Shown: positions 59,005-64,000 of the stretch, one piece after another
Numbering within the stretch: position 1 is the stretch's first letter
Layout of the letters: every line of letters starts with the position of its first letter
Assembly (NCBI RefSeq): GCF_017052465.1
Contig: NZ_JAFHKT010000121.1
Span: forward strand, 59,663 to 123,662
From: Arthrobacter pascens
Lineage (GTDB): Bacteria > Actinomycetota > Actinomycetes > Actinomycetales > Micrococcaceae
Length of the DNA: 64,000 bases
Direction of reading: 5' to 3'
The notes under the pieces: model-generated
Told to the model about the DNA's origin: nothing
The model's database searches: none
The model's input: the letters and a program-made list of their open reading frames with translations, nothing else
Program-made: the position numbers and the translations under genes

Positions 59005-59457
59005 ATGAGCGGAACAGCACCGTCTGCGCCCGGGGAACTCGGCCCGGCGGACTCACACCTCGTCGTCGACACGGCCAACGTGGTCGGGTCACGCCCGGAC
59101 GGCTGGTGGCGCGACCGAAAAAAGGCCGCGCAGAAACTCATTGACGGCCTGTCACAGCTGGCGCAGCAGGGCATCGCTTCGGAAGCGGGGGCAGGTGGGG
59201 AACGCGCCTGGCCGGACATCGTCGTCGTGACGGAGGGGCAGGCCAACGGCGCCGCCGATCCTCACGGCCGGGTACGGGTCGTGGCCGCCGATCGGGACGG
59301 CGACCAGGCGATAGTTGATACGGTCCGCGATCTGATGAGCGGCAACGCGTCGGTGCAGGTGGTGACCGCCGACCGCGGACTCCGGAGCCGCGTCGAGGAA
59401 CTCGGCGCCGCCGTCGTGGGGCCAAGCTGGTTACGGGCACACCTTCCGCCGGACTGA
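59005..59457 (+). CDS. NYN/PIN-like domain protein, putative ribonuclease
   Basis: A 150-residue protein. LVVDTANVVGSRPDGWWRDR near the N-terminus and DGDQAIVDTVRDLM, VVTADRGLRSRVEELGAAVVGPSWL give the acidic residues expected of a NYN-type nuclease (Asp22, Asp near 96, Asp near 122). Relatives are often labelled NTP pyrophosphohydrolase. ATG 59005 is the start. The next gene, 43 bases on, is a PIN-domain protein, so both may be cotranscribed. Confidence 0.75.
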   Translation: MSGTAPSAPGELGPADSHLVVDTANVVGSRPDGWWRDRKKAAQKLIDGLSQLAQQGIASEAGAGGERAWPDIVVVTEGQANGAADPHGRVRVVAADRDGDQAIVDTVRDLMSGNASVQVVTADRGLRSRVEELGAAVVGPSWLRAHLPPD

Positions 59458-59499
59458 CGGAGCGTTCGAACGACTGCCGCTTGGGCGAGAATGGGCTTC

Positions 59500-59895
59500 A
59501 TGACTCGGTATGTGATCACCCCGGACACGGCACTGCGGCTCGCCGAGGACCAGACCCTGATCGGCGACGAGTGCCAGCTTGTGGCCCCGACGCTTTTCCG
59601 CTCGCAGGTCCTGTCGCTCCTGTACCAGGCGGTGCGCCGCGGCGAATTATCGAAAGTGGATGCCTCCCGGCAGCTCGACTACGTGCGGGCCCTGCGCATC
59701 AGGCTGCTCGGAGACCGGGTCCTCCAAAGCGTCGCCTGGAAGGTGGCCGACCAGCTCGGCTGGCCGGACACCCTCGACGCCGAATACGTCGCCCTGACCC
59801 AGCTGCAAGCCGATGCCCTGATCACCCTGGACGGGCAGCTCGCCCTGGCGGCCCGGCGCCTGGTCACGGTCGCACCGATCGAAGCGCTGCACTGA
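59500..59895 (+). CDS. PIN domain protein (VapC-like), orphan
   Basis: A 131-residue PIN-fold protein. TPDTALRLAED carries the first Asp, DTLDAEYVALTQLQADALITLDGQLA the C-terminal acidic cluster and the T-x-D motif. The usual second-helix Glu of PIN toxins reads FRSQVLSLL (Gln), so catalysis may be impaired. No VapB-like antitoxin gene precedes or follows it. ATG 59500 is chosen. Confidence 0.78.
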   Translation: MTRYVITPDTALRLAEDQTLIGDECQLVAPTLFRSQVLSLLYQAVRRGELSKVDASRQLDYVRALRIRLLGDRVLQSVAWKVADQLGWPDTLDAEYVALTQLQADALITLDGQLALAARRLVTVAPIEALH

Positions 59896-59952
59896 TCTCC
59901 CGGCGCTGAGCGCACATGGTCCTCCCGGTGGAACATTCGACGTTCGCGCCAG

Positions 59953-59984
59953 CCATCCGGGTCCGCACTCGCGGACCCGGATGG
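59953..59984 (-). terminator. Perfect 14-bp hairpin after purU
   Basis: CCATCCGGGTCCGC and GCGGACCCGGATGG enclose ACTC. It lies 6 bases past the purU stop and separates that operon from the convergent PIN gene. There is no T-tract. Confidence 0.7.
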
Positions 59985-59990
59985 AACTTC

Positions 59991-60914
59991 CTAGCGCAAA
60001 ATGACGGTGCGGTTACCGAGCAGCAGGATTCTGCCCTCGCAATGCCAGCGGACGGCGTTGCGGAGGGCTGCGCATTCGGCGTCCCGTCCGACGGCGACCA
60101 GATCATCGGCGGTGTACGTGTGGTCCACGTCGATGACCTGCTGCGAAATGATCGGACCCTCATCGAGTTCGGCGTTGACGTAGTGCGCCGTAGCACCCAC
60201 GGTCTTAACCCCGCGCTCATAGGCCTGGTGGTAGGGCTTGGCACCCTTGAAGCTTGGCAGGAACGAGTGGTGGATGTTGATGGTCCGTCCTGCCAGCCTG
60301 GCCGAAAGCCCGTCACTCAGGACTTGCATGTAGCGGGCCAGCACCACCAGTTCCACGTCGAACGCGTCGACGAGTTCCAGGAGCCGGGTTTCGGCGTCGG
60401 TCTTTGTGTCCTTCGTGACCGGCAGGTGGAAGAACGGGATGCCGTGCCAGTGGACCAGCCCCTCCTGGTCGCGGTGGTTCGACACCACGGCGACGATCTC
60501 CACCGGGATGTCGCCCGTGCGTGCCCTGAAGAGCAGGTCATTGAGGCAGTGGCCCATTTTGGACACCATCACCAGGACACGGCGTTTCCGGCCGTGCGGC
60601 TCCAACTGCCAGTTCATCTGCCATTTCTCCGCCACCGGCGCGAAGTTCCGGCGCAGCTCGTCCGTGCTGACGGGCTCCTGCGCCGCGGAGAAGTGGACGC
60701 GCATGAAGAAGCGCCCTTGCGCCTTGTCGCCGTACTGTTTGATGTCTATGATGTCGCAGCCGTGGCCGAGCAGGAATCCTGAGACCGCGTGGACGATGCC
60801 AGCAGACTCGACACAGTCGACGGTCAGCACATGCTCAACCATGGCTGCAGGTTCCTCCGGTGTCCGAACGGGACTAACCAAGGCCTGTGCGGTGCTCATT
60901 TGGGCGGTGCTCAT
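59991..60914 (-). CDS. purU: Formyltetrahydrofolate deformylase PurU
   Basis: A 307-residue enzyme that releases formate from 10-formyl-THF. An ACT domain (about 27-105: VLTVDCVESAGIVHAVSGFL) precedes a formyltransferase domain with INIHHSFLPSFKGAKPYHQAYERGVK and AELDEGPIISQ, giving the active-site His and Asp. The first ten residues MSTAQMSTAQ come from a 15-base tandem duplication that also duplicates the start codon (ATG 60914 and 60899). ATG 60914 overlaps the upstream permease stop. Confidence 0.93.
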   Translation of the reverse strand: MSTAQMSTAQALVSPVRTPEEPAAMVEHVLTVDCVESAGIVHAVSGFLLGHGCDIIDIKQYGDKAQGRFFMRVHFSAAQEPVSTDELRRNFAPVAEKWQMNWQLEPHGRKRRVLVMVSKMGHCLNDLLFRARTGDIPVEIVAVVSNHRDQEGLVHWHGIPFFHLPVTKDTKTDAETRLLELVDAFDVELVVLARYMQVLSDGLSARLAGRTINIHHSFLPSFKGAKPYHQAYERGVKTVGATAHYVNAELDEGPIISQQVIDVDHTYTADDLVAVGRDAECAALRNAVRWHCEGRILLLGNRTVILR

Positions 60915-62386
60915 TTCTTCACCTTTCCAAGTTCCCGCGCAATGGATGAGGCCTCTTGCTCCAGGTCCTGGGTGAGTTCGGCCTGGAACGTTGCATAGCG
61001 GGCCAGGTGCGCGGGACGCCGGCGCAGCACCAACCAGGCGGCACCGAGCAGGATGAACCAGACCGGTGTGACCAAGAGCGCCATCAGCGTGTCCGGCTGC
61101 GTGGTCAGTGCCCACAGGACGAAGGCGAAGAACGCGAAGACCACCCAGACCATGGGGACCCCGCCTGGCATCCGGTACTTGGACGCCTCGTGCAGGTGCG
61201 GGCGGCGCCTGCGGAAGGCCAGGTAGCTGGCCAGGATGATGGACCACACGAAAACGAAGCAGACAGCCGACACGGTGGTCACCATGTCGAACGCCTTGCC
61301 TATGTCCTGTCCCGCGTACATCAGCACCACGCCGGAGAGCAGGAGAACGCAGGACAGGAACAGGGCATTCTGCGGGACCTTGCGGCGCGACAGCGCGCTG
61401 AAGACGGACGGGGCGTCACCCTCCTGGGCCAGCCCGTACACCATGCGCGACGTGGAGTAGATGCCGGAGTTGGCCGAGGACATGGCCGAGCTGAGAACCA
61501 CCAGGTTCACCACGGTGGCGGCGGCGCCCAGGCCCGCCAGGGAGAACATGCCGATGAACGGGCTGTGGCCGGCCTGGAACTGGGTCCAGGGGGTGACGGA
61601 CATCAGGATGATGAGGGCGCCTACATAGAACAGCAGCACACGGATGGGGATGGAGTTGATGGCCTTGGGCAGGTTCTTCTCCGGGTCCTTGGCCTCTGCG
61701 GCCGTGGTGCCCACCAGTTCAATGCCCACGAAGGCGAAGACGGCGATCTGGAACCCGGCCACGAATCCCATGAACTCGTTGGGGAAGAAGCCGCCGTGGC
61801 TCCACAGATTCGTGAAGCTGGCCGGGCCGGCGTCGGACTGGAACCCGCTGAAAATCATAAACAGGCCCACCACGATCAGTGCGGCGATGGCGATGATCTT
61901 GATCAGCGCAAACCAGAACTCCGTCTCGCCGAACGCTTTGACCGTGGTGAGGTTCAGGAGCAGGAGGATGGCCACGGTGGCCAGGCCCGGGATCCACAGC
62001 GGCAGTCCCGGCCAGAGTTCCTTCGAGTATCCGGCGATGGCGATGACGTCCGCGATTCCCGTGATCACCCAGCAGAACCAGTACGTCCAGCCGGTGAAGA
62101 AGCCGGCCCACGGACCCAGGAGGTCCGCCGCGAAATCGCTGAAGGACTTGTAGTTCAGGTTGCTCAGCAGCAGTTCGCCCATGGCCCGCATGACGAAGAA
62201 CAGCATGAAGCCGATGATCATGTAGACGAAGATGACGGAGGGCCCTGCCGCGGATATGGTTTTGCCCGAGCCCATGAAGAGGCCGGTGCCGATGGCGCCA
62301 CCAATGGCGATCAGCTGGATGTGCCGGTTGCTGAGCTGCCGCTCAAGATGCGGCGTTTGCTGGGAAGTTACGGTTTCAGATGTCAC
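60911..62386 (-). CDS. Amino acid permease (CycA/D-serine-D-alanine-glycine type)
   Basis: A 491-residue APC-family transporter with 12 membrane segments. RHIQLIAIGGAIGTGLFMGSGKTI in helix 1, FVYMIIGFMLFFVMRAMGELL in helix 2 and EFMGFVAGFQIAVFAFVGIELVGTTAAEA in helix 6 are typical of the amino acid transporter family. It overlaps the MTHFR-like gene by 11 bases and purU by 4, so it is part of a one-carbon operon and probably imports glycine or serine. Confidence 0.9.
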   Translation of the reverse strand: MTSETVTSQQTPHLERQLSNRHIQLIAIGGAIGTGLFMGSGKTISAAGPSVIFVYMIIGFMLFFVMRAMGELLLSNLNYKSFSDFAADLLGPWAGFFTGWTYWFCWVITGIADVIAIAGYSKELWPGLPLWIPGLATVAILLLLNLTTVKAFGETEFWFALIKIIAIAALIVVGLFMIFSGFQSDAGPASFTNLWSHGGFFPNEFMGFVAGFQIAVFAFVGIELVGTTAAEAKDPEKNLPKAINSIPIRVLLFYVGALIILMSVTPWTQFQAGHSPFIGMFSLAGLGAAATVVNLVVLSSAMSSANSGIYSTSRMVYGLAQEGDAPSVFSALSRRKVPQNALFLSCVLLLSGVVLMYAGQDIGKAFDMVTTVSAVCFVFVWSIILASYLAFRRRRPHLHEASKYRMPGGVPMVWVVFAFFAFVLWALTTQPDTLMALLVTPVWFILLGAAWLVLRRRPAHLARYATFQAELTQDLEQEASSIARELGKVKK

Positions 62387-63212
62387 GTGCTGCTCCTCGA
62401 ATCAATGCTTGCTGGAGTGCTGCTGAGGTTGATGCCTGACCCGGCCCGCCGGGAACCGAATCAAGGCTGTTGAAGCTGTAGAGATGGATGCCCGCGATGG
62501 TGCCTGGCTGGCTTTCCAACCCGTCCACCAGGCTTTGTGGCGAGTAGCTGTCGCCACTCAGGAGTTTGCGGGCCAGCGGGCCTTTGCGGCTCAGGAACTT
62601 CAGGGAACTTCCGACGCCGATCTGCGTCGCCAGGGAGACCAACTTGGTCCGCGGAACGGACCCCGGCACCCCGGCCCAGACGGGCAGCCGCACGCCTTCG
62701 CGGCGCAGGAGCGCCGCGAAATCAAGGATTTTCGGTGCGGAGAAGCACATCTGCGTGACAACGTGCGAAGCCAGGTGCTGCTTGGCCAGCAGGGCATCCA
62801 GCACGTCCACGGCGCCAACGGAGGGATGCCCCTCCGGGTAGCCCGCGACGCCTGCCCGCATCACTCCGCCGGAGTACTGCGCGATGTCTTCCAGCAAGGG
62901 AAGGGCCGACTCGTACGGGCCGGCTGGCTGCTTCCGGTCTCCGCCGATCACGAACACTTCGCCGATGCCGGCAACGTCGCAGTCGCGGAGGATTCCGGTG
63001 AGATCGGCACGGCTGTGCAGGCTCCGCGCCGCGAGATGTGGGATCACGTTGTAACCGAGTACGCTCAGCTGCACCGCGGCCCGCATGGTCCGCTCGATGC
63101 CGTGATGGGGCAGGCACGTCACGGTGAGCGTCGTGGTCAAGGGCACCAGGGCCTTGACCCGCTCAACGATTCCCTCTGAAGGGATGATTTCAATTCTGAT
63201 GGGGAACATCAT
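62376..63212 (-). CDS. Methylenetetrahydrofolate reductase-like protein
   Basis: A 278-residue TIM-barrel protein related to MetF. The start FPIRIEIIPSEGI, the FAD-contact style TCLPHHGIERTMRAAVQLSVLGYNVIPHLAARSL, and EVFVIGGDRKQPAGPYESALPLLE match the family; the C-terminus with TIAGIHLYSFNSL fits. Its grouping with lipA, a permease and purU suggests it works on C1 units released from glycine, perhaps alongside a glycine cleavage system. It may differ from housekeeping MetF; there is no metH/metE next to it. Confidence 0.85.
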   Translation of the reverse strand: MMFPIRIEIIPSEGIVERVKALVPLTTTLTVTCLPHHGIERTMRAAVQLSVLGYNVIPHLAARSLHSRADLTGILRDCDVAGIGEVFVIGGDRKQPAGPYESALPLLEDIAQYSGGVMRAGVAGYPEGHPSVGAVDVLDALLAKQHLASHVVTQMCFSAPKILDFAALLRREGVRLPVWAGVPGSVPRTKLVSLATQIGVGSSLKFLSRKGPLARKLLSGDSYSPQSLVDGLESQPGTIAGIHLYSFNSLDSVPGGPGQASTSAALQQALIRGAARDI

Positions 63213-63247
63213 TGGTCCTCTCTGAACATCAGGGTGGGTCTGTCAGG

Positions 63248-64000
63248 TCAGGCAGTGGCCGCGAGCAGTGAGCTGGCTTCCTGGCGGGTGCTGCCGGAGC
63301 TTTCGATGTGCGCCAGTTCGGCAGGGATTTCCCAGCCCTTCTTGCGCATGGCGGTGGCCCAGAGCCGGCCGGCACGGTACGAGGAGCGCACCAGCGGACC
63401 GCTCATGACGCCGAGGAAACCGATTTCCTCGGCCTCGGTGGCGAGGTCGACGAATTCCTGCGGCTTGACCCAGCGGTCCACCGGAAGGTGCCGCTCGGAC
63501 GGGCGCAGGTACTGGGTGATGGTGATCAGGTCGCAGCCGGCGTCGTGCAGGTCCCGCAGGGCCTCGGAGATCTCTTCGCGGGTTTCGCCCATGCCCAGGA
63601 TCAGGTTGGACTTGGTGACCATGCCCAGCTTGCGGCCCTGCGTGATGACGTCCAGGGACCGCTCGTAGCGGAAGGCGGGACGGATCCGCTTGAAAATACG
63701 GGGCACGGTTTCGACGTTGTGGGCGAAGACCTCAGGCCTGGACTCGCAGATCGCGGCGATGTGTTCGGGCTTGCCGGAAAAGTCGGGAATGAGGAGCTCG
63801 ACGCCGGTGCCCGGGTTGAGCTCGTGGATCTTACGGACGGTCTCCGCGTACAGCCAGATGCCTTCGTCTTCGAGGTCGTCACGGGCCACGCCGGTCACGG
63901 TGGCGTAGCGCAGCTGCATCGCCTGCACCGAACGGGCCACCTTGGTGGGCTCGAACATGTCGACAGGGGAGGGCTTGCCGGTGTCGATCTGGCAGAAGTC
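63248..64000 (-). CDS. lipA: Lipoyl synthase LipA, C-terminal portion (partial)
   Basis: The frame runs off the right edge. The visible 250 residues start [22 protein letters not shown], which includes the end of the radical-SAM CxxxCxxC cluster motif, and continue with [43 protein letters not shown] and [15 protein letters not shown], all diagnostic of LipA. The enzyme inserts sulfur into octanoyl groups on carrier proteins such as GcvH. It leads into the MTHFR/permease/purU genes 35 bases downstream. Confidence 0.95.
   Translation of the reverse strand, partial: DFCQIDTGKPSPVDMFEPTKVARSVQAMQLRYATVTGVARDDLEDEGIWLYAETVRKIHELNPGTGVELLIPDFSGKPEHIAAICESRPEVFAHNVETVPRIFKRIRPAFRYERSLDVITQGRKLGMVTKSNLILGMGETREEISEALRDLHDAGCDLITITQYLRPSERHLPVDRWVKPQEFVDLATEAEEIGFLGVMSGPLVRSSYRAGRLWATAMRKKGWEIPAELAHIESSGSTRQEASSLLAATA

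Noticed and set aside
59500..59895. Complete VapBC toxin-antitoxin module
   Set aside because: No antitoxin-like frame with a ribosome site lies within 300 bases on either side.

Overview
The window reads as chromosomal DNA of a high-GC actinobacterium, most likely Arthrobacter or a close relative (Pseudarthrobacter/Paenarthrobacter group). The grounds are GC-rich codon use throughout, GTG and TTG starts, several leaderless-looking promoters, a DUF222/HNH protein of the multi-copy actinobacterial type, DUF6221 and DUF1992 proteins, and GntR-controlled catabolic operons. No rRNA, tRNA, CRISPR array, prophage or insertion sequence was seen. It looks like a metabolically versatile soil bacterium's accessory catabolic region, not a mobile island.

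Layout. 1-9.7 kb: small redox and regulatory genes (end of a carboxyltransferase gene, FMN reductase, HxlR/azoreductase pair, matrixin-like metalloprotease, several very small genes, TetR/DUF2306 pair, ZIP transporter). 9.9-14.6 kb: FAD/4Fe-4S oxidoreductase and zinc dehydrogenase under a divergent GntR/FCD regulator. 15-17.8 kb: a cysteine-rich microprotein coupled to a GNAT-AAA+ fusion, then an ArsR/SRPBCC pair. 17.9-21.4 kb: a tetrose-phosphate (EryC/EryH/EryI-like) operon whose rpiB-like gene and divergent FadR-type regulator both lack their 5' ends at one junction. 21.4-25.2 kb: DUF2848, MFS, GntR and nitrilase-family genes sharing TGTATACA sites. 25.2-32.9 kb: 5-oxoproline locus 1 (DUF1445, MFS, GntR, pxpA, fused pxpB-pxpC, biotin carboxylase-BCCP).

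33-36 kb holds housekeeping genes (TspO, VOC, NUDIX, OsmC, DUF817). 36.2-45.9 kb: a long leftward array with gluconate/idonate genes (gntK, idnD, idnO, 2-hydroxyacid dehydrogenase, SDR), an MFS transporter and a second, unfused pxpC-pxpB-pxpA set, faced by a LysR regulator. 46-51.6 kb: DUF222-HNH protein, RraA family protein, aminotransferase, an unknown helical protein and a GPP34 protein. 51.8-57.9 kb: an RpiR regulator followed by 3-hydroxyisobutyrate dehydrogenase-like, aldehyde dehydrogenase, M20 amidohydrolase and DUF3100 membrane protein genes, a coherent catabolic operon whose substrate I cannot name. 58-64 kb: NTF2-like, a broken gene, NYN and PIN nucleases, then purU, amino-acid permease, MTHFR-like protein and lipA, a one-carbon/glycine set running off the right edge.

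The strongest unusual items are the head-to-head truncation near 20,726, the microprotein/GNAT-AAA+ pair at 15.4-16.9 kb, the two 5-oxoprolinase systems 12 kb apart, the RpiR-linked operon, and a terminator hairpin reused eight times with nearly the same sequence.
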